A stretch of 64,000 nt of DNA. It comes from Psychrobacter sp. JCM 18900. Lineage in GTDB: Bacteria; Pseudomonadota; Gammaproteobacteria; Pseudomonadales; Moraxellaceae. Below the pieces are notes generated by a model, which was given only the letters and a program-made list of their open reading frames with translations, had not been told where the DNA came from and did not search any database. Location: contig NZ_CAJHBL010000002.1 of NCBI RefSeq assembly GCF_904846625.1, positions 248,001 through 312,000 of the forward strand. Direction: 5' to 3'. Position numbers and translations under genes: made by a program. Below are positions 18,814 through 27,666 of the stretch, piece by piece. Every line of letters begins with the position of its first letter. The stretch's first letter is position 1.

Positions 18814-18847
18814 AATCTTAGTTGAAAATAAAGAATATCAGGACACA

Positions 18848-19660
18848 TTACTCTTTATTTTCAACCACACCAATCATGACGCCCATCTCTTTTTTATCAT
18901 GCTTATCGATGCTAGGCGCATATAATGCCGATGCAATTCCGCCATCTAAAAACAGTGCATTCGGGCAGCTTAAGTTGTCTTTAAATAGGGATGCAAATTG
19001 ATAAAACGTGACGGGTTCATCGCTATTCACAAACTGTATGCTGCCATCATCACACACGCCTGCACCATTACGAATCTTAAGTGAGGTGCTATCAGGTTTG
19101 AACTGTGGGTGTATCTCGTTATTGATGACGAGCATGGGGCCTGATTGGGTCGCATACCAAGGCTGTGCTTTGCCCTCTGTCAGTAACTCATCTAACGCAT
19201 TACTTTCGGTGATTTGCACGTTGCCAGCTTTGTCCCACCACATAACTCCATTAGGTAATAGATGAAAATTACCGCCACCTTCTTTTGTATTTAGCGATTT
19301 GAGTTCTTTGCCTTCGATAACGGTATAGCCAATCGGTGCATAGTTTTCATTATACATGCCCGCATTCATCGCAAAGTTGAGGGTCTCATTATTCGGTAAT
19401 GCGGCCAATAACGCATCAAAGGTCAGCAGAGGCTCATTGTTATCAGAGGATTGCCAAAACAGTTGTAAGGAATAACGCTCGCTCGCTAATGCGGTAGCAT
19501 CCACACGGCAAACACTATAAGTAAAAGGCGTGTCTTTAGTCTGGCACGACCAGCTATCGGTGTCGCTGCTAACTGCGTCAGGATTTGTCTGCTGGCAGGC
19601 ACTAAGGCCTAGCGTAAGCACTATCGTTGATAGGGATAAGGTAAAAATAGAACTTGGCAT
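18848..19660 (-). CDS. Phosphodiester glycosidase (NAGPA-like) lipoprotein
   Basis: The 270-residue protein starts with a signal sequence ending in the lipobox LSAC, so it should be a lipoprotein. The rest resembles the phosphodiester glycosidase family, formerly DUF2233: AMNAGMYNENYAPIGY near residue 100, then GGGNFHLLPNGV, an ATQSGPMLV segment and the late ALFLDGGIASALY motif. Family members hydrolyse glycosidic phosphodiesters such as the mannose-6-phosphate cover; the bacterial substrate is unknown. A TTG directly before the ATG (19663) is also in frame; the ATG is preferred. Confidence 0.82.
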   Translation of the reverse strand: MPSSIFTLSLSTIVLTLGLSACQQTNPDAVSSDTDSWSCQTKDTPFTYSVCRVDATALASERYSLQLFWQSSDNNEPLLTFDALLAALPNNETLNFAMNAGMYNENYAPIGYTVIEGKELKSLNTKEGGGNFHLLPNGVMWWDKAGNVQITESNALDELLTEGKAQPWYATQSGPMLVINNEIHPQFKPDSTSLKIRNGAGVCDDGSIQFVNSDEPVTFYQFASLFKDNLSCPNALFLDGGIASALYAPSIDKHDKKEMGVMIGVVENKE

Positions 19661-19765
19661 CAATCACGCGTCTTTTAATGTACAAATTATTTAAGTTTGG
19701 TTGCTATCTACTGCTTAATTACACTTTCATTACTACCTTTTAAGTACAACAATTCAGGAGCTTAT

Positions 19766-21580
19766 TCAATCGCTAGTAGGCGGGAAGTCACGGATTGTAT
19801 TGTTCACATTACCAATTAATCGCCCACCATCGGTGAGGTTGGTCAAATGCTCAGAATTATACCCAGCGCTGTGTTCTGTTGGCGCGCCAGTTTCTTTACC
19901 CTTATCGCGCGAGTCTTTGTTATAGGCAATGAGCGCATCATTATTGGCTAAGAAGCTATCAGGGTTTGCCATGACCCACATCTGGTTAAATACGTCGGCA
20001 CGAGCGCTATGATCAAGTAATGCGCCTTTATCAGCAAAATAGAAAAACTTGGATAACAGCTTAATCTGCCCATCGTCTAAGCGGCGTGCGATATGGTACG
20101 GCTGCAATTGGCTAGGATGCTGTAAACCGACCGCGCCTACGATACTGGCAAGCGATTTTAGCGTGTTTTTATGGAAACTTGCAACACGCTCAGCCTTACT
20201 AGGGACGTCGAGCGCCTTTTGACGATATGGATCTTGGGTTGCCACACCCGTCGGGCAAGTGTTGGTATGACAAGAGCGCGACTGAATGCAGCCGACTGCA
20301 AACATAAAGCCACGTGCTGAGTTGCACCAATCGGCACCTAGCGCAATCATGCGAGCAATATCAAAGCCTGAGACTATCTTGCCACTGACGCCAAGCTTAA
20401 TTTTGTCACGAATGCCTGCACCAACTAAGGTATTATGTACTAGCAAAAACCCTTCGACCATTGGCATGCCGACATTGTCCATAAACTCGACGGGCGCTGC
20501 ACCTGTGCCGCCTTCTGCACCATCGATAACGATAAAATCAGGATAGTTATCCGTCTCTATCATCGCTTTGACAATCGCCATAAATTGCCACGGCTGACCA
20601 ATACATAGCTTAAAGCCAACTGGCTTGCCGCCCGATAGGTCGCGTAGCTGCTGCCAAAAGGCGACCAACTCGCGTGGGGTACTAAATGCAGTATGCGAAG
20701 AGGGCGAGATACAGTCTTGACCTGTAGGTACTTGGCGTGTGTCGGCAATCTCTTGGGTGATTTTACTAGAGGGTAGGACACCACCTTTACCAGGCTTAGC
20801 ACCTTGTGAAAGCTTAATTTCAATCATTTTAACTTGCGGATCGACGGCTTTTTCAGCAAAAGACTGTGGATCAAAGTTACCATCATTATCGCGGCAACCA
20901 AAATAACCCGTACCCAACTCCCAAATCAAATCACCACCGAACTTGCGATGATAGGGGCTGATAGCGCCTTCGCCTGTGTCATGAGTAAAGCCGCCGAGTT
21001 TTGCGCCTTGATTAAGTGCCATGATAGCGTTCGCTGACAGACTGCCAAAGCTCATCGCGGAGATATTGAATACCGACATATCGTGCGGCTGCTGACAACG
21101 CTCACCGCCGACCATGATACGAAAATCTTTGTTCTCTAGTGGTGCACTGATGGTGGATTGCAAAAACCATTCTTTACCATGAGTATAGAGGTTATCCAAC
21201 GTACCAAAGGCATTGGTGTCACTGACGTTCTTAGCACGTTGATAGACTAGCGCACGCTGCTGGCGTGAAAACGGCACTTGTTCTTTATCGTCCTCAAGCA
21301 AGTACTGGCGTATCTCAGGACGGAAATCCTCTAATACATAGCGAATATGTCCAGCGACAGGGTAGTTGCTCAATATCGCATGCTTAGACTGAATCAAATC
21401 ATAGATACCAAGTGCCACAGCCAAACCACCGATCACAATCAGCCACCAACTTACCAATAATAAACCCGCCAATAGAATTAAAATCGCCGCGCCAAACGTG
21501 CTATAGCGAAGTAATAATCCGATAAAATACGGCGAGCTGGTTTTGGGTTCAGGGTTTAGATTAGTACGAGATTCAGGCAT
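19766..21580 (-). CDS. FMN-binding glutamate synthase-family protein, membrane-anchored
   Basis: The protein (604 residues from the ATG at 21580) has two N-terminal hydrophobic segments (about residues 20-65), then a glutamate synthase central-type FMN barrel. Landmarks are MSFGSLSANAI, HDTGEGAISPYH, LSQGAKPGKGG, DGAEGGTGAAPVEF and the cysteine cluster CIQSRSCHTNTCPTG, which binds a 3Fe-4S cluster in glutamate synthase. There is no glutaminase domain, so it is not a full GltB. Related stand-alone proteins have no firmly known reaction. A TTG at 21592 is an alternative start. Confidence 0.88.
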   Translation of the reverse strand: MPESRTNLNPEPKTSSPYFIGLLLRYSTFGAAILILLAGLLLVSWWLIVIGGLAVALGIYDLIQSKHAILSNYPVAGHIRYVLEDFRPEIRQYLLEDDKEQVPFSRQQRALVYQRAKNVSDTNAFGTLDNLYTHGKEWFLQSTISAPLENKDFRIMVGGERCQQPHDMSVFNISAMSFGSLSANAIMALNQGAKLGGFTHDTGEGAISPYHRKFGGDLIWELGTGYFGCRDNDGNFDPQSFAEKAVDPQVKMIEIKLSQGAKPGKGGVLPSSKITQEIADTRQVPTGQDCISPSSHTAFSTPRELVAFWQQLRDLSGGKPVGFKLCIGQPWQFMAIVKAMIETDNYPDFIVIDGAEGGTGAAPVEFMDNVGMPMVEGFLLVHNTLVGAGIRDKIKLGVSGKIVSGFDIARMIALGADWCNSARGFMFAVGCIQSRSCHTNTCPTGVATQDPYRQKALDVPSKAERVASFHKNTLKSLASIVGAVGLQHPSQLQPYHIARRLDDGQIKLLSKFFYFADKGALLDHSARADVFNQMWVMANPDSFLANNDALIAYNKDSRDKGKETGAPTEHSAGYNSEHLTNLTDGGRLIGNVNNTIRDFPPTSD

Positions 21581-21670
21581 AACGAGGCTCAATAGTAATG
21601 ATTGATATAGATAAGATGCTTACATTTGTCGCGTACATCATACACGCATGACGTCATTACGTCGGTATCA

Positions 21671-22047
21671 ATGGGTAACAGCTTGCCAAAATCACTTTCA
21701 TTAGGAGCGGCATTAATTCGATTGCACAAATAAGTAATGACAGTATATGCAATAAAGTGATTAAAAATAGCCCATATGTTACTTTAAACAGCAAAACCAT
21801 CGAGCAGGGTAGCCATAATATTTTAATAAAATATCTAGATGAAGACATGCTGACAACTATTGATCCATTTGATGCGGTGCAATTGGCATATGTGATTGAG
21901 ATTTGCATTAATCATAGAAACCAAGCGGCGGCTGGGCGCTATCTGTACGCCAACTCCAGAACTCAGCTGAAAAGCAATAACGACAGCGACCGACTGCGTA
22001 AGTATCTGCTAAAGTTTGGGCTGAGGTTTGATGGGTTAAAACGATAA
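21671..22047 (+). pseudogene. rtcR: Decayed C-terminal fragment of RtcR-like sigma-54 activator
   Basis: An open stretch from GTG 21757 to 22047 ends NNDSDRLRKYLLKFGLRFDG. This matches, from memory, the C-terminus of RtcR, the RNA-repair transcriptional activator (NDADRLRKYLARFGL in relatives). The preceding FDAVQLAYVIEIC and AAAGRYLYANSRTQ segments also fit. Upstream, the RtcR-like sequence continues in another frame (MGNSLPKSLSLGAALIR, from about 21671), then shifts frame near 21719 to IAQISND. No AAA+ or regulatory domain is present. It is therefore a frameshifted remnant of about 125 codons. A small functional protein from the GTG is possible but lacks a ribosome binding site. Confidence 0.65.
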
Positions 22048-22065
22048 TATTAAAAAGGATAAGAC

Positions 22066-22929
22066 ATGAATAACACAGGATTCGTGGCAGGAACGCTCGT
22101 TCATACGGATAAAGGGTTAGTACCTATTCAAGATATCGAAGTGGGCGACTTAGTTTTATCAAAGCCTGTACTCTCCAAGCCTGAAGATGGTAGCGGTGAC
22201 ATAGAGTATAATCCTGTGGTCAAGACCTTTATGCATGAAGACAAAGAGATGTGGATCGTGCGTTTAGAGAAAAATAATACTTCGCCTTATAGATTAAAAC
22301 CAGATGATGAAAATTTTGATATTCACAACTATCTGCTTGTCGATGAAAAAATTCAAGCAGCTAGCCGCTTTAGTAGTTTTCTAGCGACGCCCAATCACCC
22401 TGTTTGGATCGTTGGTGCCATGGAAAACCCACAGGCGGACATTGAGTTCTATGACCAGCCTCACTTTAAACGTGTGGATGAACTACAGCAGTATGAAATT
22501 GCTGTGAATACTGATGGCGTAATGTATACCGTTGAGCGTGTACAACCTACCTATCAAGTCGCTAATGATAATTTAGAATTCAATCCAAATTATTACTGGT
22601 ATCAAGAGCACTATCATGAAGACTACTACGATGATTATGTACAAGATGCCGAAGCGCATATGCTCGACTACAGCGAAGTAGAATATAAGGGTATGGGATA
22701 TGTTGATGACATTAGCTTTTATCAGGAGAAAGGCTATTTGGGTCAACATATTGAAGATAATGGAGGCACCATGCGTATGTTCAATCAATTGACCAACGCG
22801 CAAGGTGAACATATTTTATATCAGGCAACTGTCTATAATTTTGAGGTGGCAGACAACCATACCTACTTCATTGGTCGAGCAGGACTATGGGTGCATGACG
22901 CCAGTTTGAACAATCAGCCAAATCGATAA
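22066..22929 (+). CDS. Stand-alone Hint-domain (intein-like) protein 1
   Basis: The 287-residue protein is almost entirely a Hint domain. Block A reads GFVAGTLVHTDKGLVPIQDI from residue 5, with glycine where self-splicing Hint domains have Cys1. Block B has T108-P-N-H111 in ATPNHPVWI. Block F is VYNFEVADNHTYFIG, and the end is WVHDA, aspartate replacing the usual final asparagine. A Y/D/E-rich insert fills about residues 170-210. An in-frame TAA just before the ATG shows that it is not the tail of a larger protein, and AAGGAT is a good ribosome binding site. It starts 18 bases after the rtcR remnant. Function is unknown. Confidence 0.85.
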   Translation: MNNTGFVAGTLVHTDKGLVPIQDIEVGDLVLSKPVLSKPEDGSGDIEYNPVVKTFMHEDKEMWIVRLEKNNTSPYRLKPDDENFDIHNYLLVDEKIQAASRFSSFLATPNHPVWIVGAMENPQADIEFYDQPHFKRVDELQQYEIAVNTDGVMYTVERVQPTYQVANDNLEFNPNYYWYQEHYHEDYYDDYVQDAEAHMLDYSEVEYKGMGYVDDISFYQEKGYLGQHIEDNGGTMRMFNQLTNAQGEHILYQATVYNFEVADNHTYFIGRAGLWVHDASLNNQPNR

Positions 22930-22950
22930 TAAAAAATAAAAGGAAAATTA

Positions 22951-23943
22951 ATGAATAACAAAGGATTTGTCGCGGGAACGCTCATTCATACGGATAAAGG
23001 GTTAGTACCGATTCAAGATATTAAAGTTGGCGACTTAATTTTATCAAAGCCTGTACTCTTCAAGCCTGAAGATGGTAGCGGTGATATAGAGTATAAGCCT
23101 GTCATAAGTACGTTTACATCTCCGAAAAAGGAAAGAATCTTTAAAGTTGAATACTTTAACGAAACGGTAGCCAAACAAGGTAAAAAAGGTAGAAACTATA
23201 TCTTATGTACCAGTAACCACCCATTTTGGGTAACTCGCCAGCCTGAAGATTTAGAGGGTGAATGGCTATCGGCGGAGCGTTTGCCATCAGGTTATCTAAC
23301 CTCTGCTCATGGCGATACCATTGCGCTAGATGATTACTCGTTTATCCCTGTGCGTACCTTACCGAACTACCCTGAAGGCTGTGCTTATATACAAAATATA
23401 CAAGACAAAGACTTATGGGAGACAGATGGTCTGGTTCAGTTTGTGAGATTTACGGATGATGGCTACCAGTTTGTCAGTTTAGCCAATACAGAAGAAGCGT
23501 TCAAAGAAGAAATCAAAACTGTCAATCTGCAAACTTCTGATGCCAAGTTGCTCATCAATGAAAAGGCACCCTTTATTATAGACTCTGATCTTTATAAAAC
23601 ATTGAATGTCCGCTTAGTTCAAGATATGACTCCGTCCGCTCATTCTTTAGAGCGTTATATTGAGTTTGTAAACGCTCCGTTAATGTATGAAGGTAGGATA
23701 GTAAGAGAAAATAAGATTACCAATAAAAAGTCTCATGAAATAGCGCTATATACTATTGATAAATATGGTGATGCAACAGGATTATCAGAAGATAGTATTC
23801 ACGAGCAGATACGACGCTATAACGATGTCTGCCCCAATCCTTATGAAGACCATGTCTATAACATAGAAGTGGCGGACCATCATACGTATTTTGTCGGGCA
23901 TGATGCGGTGTGGGTACTAGACGCTAAAGAGCCAGCCAATTAA
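22951..23943 (+). CDS. Stand-alone Hint-domain (intein-like) protein 2
   Basis: This 330-residue paralogue begins 21 bases after the first Hint gene, with its own AAAGGA site and an in-frame stop just upstream. Its first 50 residues match the neighbour at 44 positions (GFVAGTLIHTDKGLVPIQDI, again without Cys1), then the two diverge. Block B is T87-S-N-H90 in CTSNHPFWV. Block F is VYNIEVADHHTYFVG, and the end is WVLDA, so both the penultimate histidine and the terminal asparagine are missing. A unique insert of about 180 residues separates blocks B and F. No toxin or immunity domain is recognisable. Confidence 0.85.
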   Translation: MNNKGFVAGTLIHTDKGLVPIQDIKVGDLILSKPVLFKPEDGSGDIEYKPVISTFTSPKKERIFKVEYFNETVAKQGKKGRNYILCTSNHPFWVTRQPEDLEGEWLSAERLPSGYLTSAHGDTIALDDYSFIPVRTLPNYPEGCAYIQNIQDKDLWETDGLVQFVRFTDDGYQFVSLANTEEAFKEEIKTVNLQTSDAKLLINEKAPFIIDSDLYKTLNVRLVQDMTPSAHSLERYIEFVNAPLMYEGRIVRENKITNKKSHEIALYTIDKYGDATGLSEDSIHEQIRRYNDVCPNPYEDHVYNIEVADHHTYFVGHDAVWVLDAKEPAN

Positions 23944-24016
23944 CCAGCTATTTAGTTTATATCAATAGAAAAATTATGACTGGCTGGAAGGCTTATATCT
24001 TCACCATATTACTGTT

Positions 24017-24844
24017 TTAAACCCCACCGCCAATCCGCTCCGCCAATGCCTGCAATTTTGGCACTATCATCGCCGCATAGTCATCCGCTTTCCAGTTGGC
24101 ACTTGGCACACTAGCATTCAGAGAATGAGCATATTGTCCTGTTGCGACATCATAGACCCCAACCGCGACTGCTAATATGTCAGTAGAGAATTCCCCATCA
24201 GACACGGTATAGCCATACTTTTCATAATGCTCTGCCGCGCTGTCTAGGGCAGTTTGCGCATGGTTATAATCTTCATCAGACAAATTCTCTTGTAGGTTGC
24301 TAATGATGACCGCCTGTCTCGCTTGCGTACTTACCGCATAAAAAGCACGTCCAATGGCAGTTCGTGCGACAGGTACGGCGGAGCCAACTTGTAAGTTGAC
24401 CGATAGACGAGCAGGACTACGGCAACAGGCGTGATAGCGCATTTCTCCTTCGACTTCGGTTGCCAAATTCACAGATACTTCGTTTTCACTAGCGAACTGC
24501 CGTAATAGTGGTTCAGCTGCTGCCACCATATCGTGACGACTCCATGCGGTCGCGCTTAGGCGTACCGCACTACTGCCCAATTGATACTGTCCGTGCTCAG
24601 TGACACGTAAAAAACCAAGCGTGGTCAAAGTATGGATAAGGCGAGTAATGGTTGCTTTTGGTAGTTCGGTCATTTGACATAGCTGTTGATGGGTGAGCCG
24701 CTCATGGTGCTCAAAAGCCGCCAGTATGATCAGTCCCCGTCCCAATGCCGTCACAAACTGTCGGTCATTCTCTTCCTTATTTTGACTCATCGTTGCATGC
24801 ATGCGTTCGAGTAGTGGAGTAGCTGTTGATAAGGGTTTCGTCAT
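24017..24844 (-). CDS. IclR-family transcriptional regulator (near gcdH)
   Basis: The 275-residue protein has the IclR layout: a winged helix-turn-helix (ALGRGLIILAAFEHHERLTH, then LPKATITRLIHTLTTLGFLRV, about residues 28-85) and a C-terminal effector domain with VPVARTAIGRAFYA and DGEFSTDILAVAVGVYD. It is transcribed away from glutaryl-CoA dehydrogenase, whose start is 176 bases off, so it probably controls that gene and itself. Later in-frame ATGs (residues 14 and 18) could be the true start because no clear ribosome binding site precedes the first. The ligand is unknown; glutarate or glutaryl-CoA is a guess. Confidence 0.88.
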   Translation of the reverse strand: MTKPLSTATPLLERMHATMSQNKEENDRQFVTALGRGLIILAAFEHHERLTHQQLCQMTELPKATITRLIHTLTTLGFLRVTEHGQYQLGSSAVRLSATAWSRHDMVAAAEPLLRQFASENEVSVNLATEVEGEMRYHACCRSPARLSVNLQVGSAVPVARTAIGRAFYAVSTQARQAVIISNLQENLSDEDYNHAQTALDSAAEHYEKYGYTVSDGEFSTDILAVAVGVYDVATGQYAHSLNASVPSANWKADDYAAMIVPKLQALAERIGGGV

Positions 24845-24913
24845 TTTATACTCATCTTTTTTTGATAAAGGTTTACAGCGCAGCGAAAGTTTGGTTAAAT
24901 GGTTTTAAATTAT

Positions 24914-24926
24914 GAAACTAAGTTTC
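24914..24926. promoter_or_regulatory. Candidate IclR operator between regulator and gcdH
   Basis: GAAACT and AGTTTC form a perfect 6-1-6 inverted repeat in the middle of the divergent intergenic region. Position and symmetry suit a regulator binding site, but no binding consensus for this IclR protein is known to me. Confidence 0.4.
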
Positions 24927-25020
24927 GCACAGCGGAATAACGAAGTCAATGACTTGTTAGACCAAATGATGTATCAATCACTATTCGTCAGTCAGGATGA
25001 CTGATACCAAGGAGATCCAC

Positions 25021-26205
25021 ATGGCAACATCTACTAGCCCACGCTTTGATTGGGAAGATCCTTTTTTACTACGTGACCAGCTCACTGAAGAAGAGCGCAT
25101 GGTCACCGACAGCGCGCGTCAGTTTTTTCAAAAAGAGTTGATGCCTGGCATTATTGAGGCTAATCGTAACGAGAATTTTGACCGTAATATCATGCGTCAA
25201 ATGGGTGAAATGGGTCTGCTTGGTGTTACGATTGAGGGCTATGGCTGTGCTGGTCTATCAAGTGTCGCCTATGGCCTGATTGCCAAGGAAGTGGAAGCCG
25301 TTGATTCGGGCTACCGTTCAGCGATGAGCGTACAATCAAGCCTAGTGATGCATCCTATTTGGGCGTATGGCACAGAAGAGCAAAGAGAGCATTATTTGCC
25401 TAAGCTTGCTTCGGGTGAGTATGTAGGCTGCTTCGGTCTGACTGAACCAGACTCAGGATCTGATCCTTCGTCGATGTCTACTCGTGCGCGCGCTGTAGAT
25501 GGCGGTTATGAACTGACCGGTAATAAAATGTGGATCACCAACAGTCCGATCGCTGACGTGTTTGTCGTGTGGGCAAAAGATGATGCGGGTGAGATTCGCG
25601 GTTTTGTTTTAGATAAAGGCATGAAAGGATTATCAGCACCGAAAATCGAAGGCAAGTTCTCACTACGTGCATCAGTCACGGGTGAGATTGTCATGGACAA
25701 AGTATTCGTCCCTGAAGCCAATGCTTTCCCAGATATCCGTGGTCTAAAAGGACCATTTGGCTGCTTGAATAAAGCCCGTTATGGTATCGCTTGGGGTTCG
25801 ATGGGTGCGGCTGAATTCTGCTGGAAAGCAGCTCGTCAGTATACGCTCGATCGTAAGCAGTTTGGTCGCCCGCTAGCGGCAACGCAGCTGGTGCAGTTGA
25901 AGCTTGCCAATATGCAGACAGAAATCACCTTAGGCTTACAAGCCGCGCTACGCGTGGGTCGTCTGATGGATGAAGACAATGCAGCACCTGAGATGATCTC
26001 ACTCATTAAGCGTAATAACTGCGGTAAGGCACTGGATATCGCTCGCATCGCTCGTGATATGCATGGCGGTAACGGTATCTCTGATGAATTCCATATCATT
26101 CGTCACGTGATGAACTTGGAAGCCGTCAATACTTACGAGGGTACACATGATATTCATGCGCTTATCCTAGGTCGTGCGCAGACAGGTATTCAAGCGTTCT
26201 TTTAA
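25021..26205 (+). CDS. gcdH: Glutaryl-CoA dehydrogenase
   Basis: GcdH is an FAD enzyme that oxidises and decarboxylates glutaryl-CoA to crotonyl-CoA. The 394-residue protein has the acyl-CoA dehydrogenase core ([32 protein letters not shown]) and a C-terminal [20 protein letters not shown], nearly the same as human GCDH, including the catalytic glutamate in YEGTHD. The ATG at 25021 follows a perfect AAGGAG at six bases, so the upstream in-frame start at 24997 is rejected. It is divergent from an IclR regulator and precedes a CoA-transferase that would supply its substrate. Confidence 0.95.
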   Translation: MATSTSPRFDWEDPFLLRDQLTEEERMVTDSARQFFQKELMPGIIEANRNENFDRNIMRQMGEMGLLGVTIEGYGCAGLSSVAYGLIAKEVEAVDSGYRSAMSVQSSLVMHPIWAYGTEEQREHYLPKLASGEYVGCFGLTEPDSGSDPSSMSTRARAVDGGYELTGNKMWITNSPIADVFVVWAKDDAGEIRGFVLDKGMKGLSAPKIEGKFSLRASVTGEIVMDKVFVPEANAFPDIRGLKGPFGCLNKARYGIAWGSMGAAEFCWKAARQYTLDRKQFGRPLAATQLVQLKLANMQTEITLGLQAALRVGRLMDEDNAAPEMISLIKRNNCGKALDIARIARDMHGGNGISDEFHIIRHVMNLEAVNTYEGTHDIHALILGRAQTGIQAFF

Positions 26206-26245
26206 ACTGAATTTAAGTTAAATATTCAGGTTTAGCACACGCCCT

Positions 26246-26303
26246 AACGTACGTTGCTGCTCGGCTTTTTGTTAAAAAAGCATTAGCAACAGCGTACGTT
26301 TTT
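26246..26303 (+). terminator. Long terminator-like hairpin after gcdH
   Basis: Arms beginning AACGTACGTTGCTGCT and ending AGCAACAGCGTACGTT form a 16-base stem with one mismatch and one wobble. An inner GCTTTTT/AAAAAGC stem fills the loop, and TTT follows. It lies 41 bases after gcdH and may reduce readthrough into the CoA-transferase gene. Confidence 0.7.
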
Positions 26304-26401
26304 CAGTTATTCTTCATGATTTAACGGCTTAGAAATTACATCCTGAAGAATAATTTTATAATTAAAAAATCAAAAAATACGCCACAGAGTAAGGGAATCT
26401 C

Positions 26402-27619
26402 ATGACAGATATGATTGATATGGCTAATATGCCAAAGGGCGCATTGCATGGTATCAAGGTGCTCGATTTATCGAGAGTGCTGGCTGGCCCTTCTTGTACT
26501 CAAGTACTTGCTGATCTTGGTGCCGAAGTCATTAAAGTTGAGCGTCCTCATATCGGTGATGAGACGCGCCATTGGGCACCGCCAACATTCAGCGATGATA
26601 CCTCCGCTTATTACGCTACCATTAACCGCAATAAAAAGTCGCTCACGGTAGATATCACTACGCCGACAGGGCAGACCATCATTAAGCAGCTAATCGCTGA
26701 CAGTGATATTTTGGTTGAGAACTTTAAAGTCGGTGGTCTGAAAAAATACGGCTTGGATTATGACAGCTTAAAACAAGACAATCCGCGGCTGATTTATGCG
26801 TCATTGACAGGCTTTGGGCAGACAGGTCCCGATGCCAAACGCCCCGGCTATGATTATATTATCCAAGGATTATCAGGGCTGATGAGTATCACGGGTCCAA
26901 GCGATGGCGAGCCGCACAAAGTTGGCGTGGCAGTCGTCGATTTGTTTGCAGGTTTACAGTTGACGATTGGTATTCAGGCGGCACTATTGGCGCGTCAAAA
27001 TACGGGTGTTGGTCAACATGTCGATGTGGCATTGCTCGACAGTGCACTGGCTATGCTGGCCAATGTCGGCATGAATCATTTGGCATCCGATAAGATACCG
27101 CCAAGGTTGGGTAATCAGCATCCTAATATCGTGCCGTATCAAGTATTTGCGGGCGAGGGCGAGCAGCACTTTATTTTAGCCTGTGGTAACGACAGTCAGT
27201 TTGCCAAACTGTGTGAGGTGCTCGCAGTTGATTGGCATACCGACGAGCGTTTTACGACCAACCCACAACGCGTTGCCAACCGCGAACTGCTGTGCGGTGA
27301 GCTGTCTAAGCAATTTGCCAAGCAGCCACGTACCTATTGGTTAGAGGTTTTAGATCAAGCAGGTATTCCATGCGGCGCGATTCATAACGTTGCTGAAGCC
27401 TTGGCCATGCCGCAAGCGCAAGCAAGGAATATGATTGTTAATTTCACCGAGCAAGGCAGCCCAGTACGTGCACTTGGTAACCCTATTAAATTGTCCGCAT
27501 CACCTGTCAGCTATCGTACGCCGCCACCGCAGTTGAGCGAGCATACTGATAGTACGCTTGCTAATTTGGGTTATGACAGTGAGATGATCGCTAAGCTAAA
27601 AGCTGATGGGATTGTTTAA
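26402..27619 (+). CDS. Family III CoA-transferase, probably glutarate CoA-transferase
   Basis: The 405-residue protein is a CaiB/BaiF class III CoA-transferase. It opens with GIKVLDLSRVLAGPSCTQVL and AEVIKVERP, and the catalytic aspartate is probably D213 in VDVALLDSALAML. The RPGYDYIIQGLSGLMSITG segment is also typical. Its place after gcdH, as in human SUGCT and bacterial glutarate loci, suggests it activates glutarate using succinyl-CoA as donor; that substrate call is an inference. An AAGGGA site precedes the ATG. It is separated from gcdH by a hairpin and converges on the second IclR gene. Confidence 0.87.
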   Translation: MTDMIDMANMPKGALHGIKVLDLSRVLAGPSCTQVLADLGAEVIKVERPHIGDETRHWAPPTFSDDTSAYYATINRNKKSLTVDITTPTGQTIIKQLIADSDILVENFKVGGLKKYGLDYDSLKQDNPRLIYASLTGFGQTGPDAKRPGYDYIIQGLSGLMSITGPSDGEPHKVGVAVVDLFAGLQLTIGIQAALLARQNTGVGQHVDVALLDSALAMLANVGMNHLASDKIPPRLGNQHPNIVPYQVFAGEGEQHFILACGNDSQFAKLCEVLAVDWHTDERFTTNPQRVANRELLCGELSKQFAKQPRTYWLEVLDQAGIPCGAIHNVAEALAMPQAQARNMIVNFTEQGSPVRALGNPIKLSASPVSYRTPPPQLSEHTDSTLANLGYDSEMIAKLKADGIV

Positions 27620-27666
27620 CAGAATTTTTTGAATTATATTTTTTAGACCTGCACTGGTATTTAATC

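Noticed and set aside
22066..23943. The Hint genes as functional inteins or as C-terminal ends of a large polymorphic toxin
   Set aside because: Neither has Cys1, no extein host flanks them, and in-frame stops directly upstream rule out fusion to a larger upstream frame.
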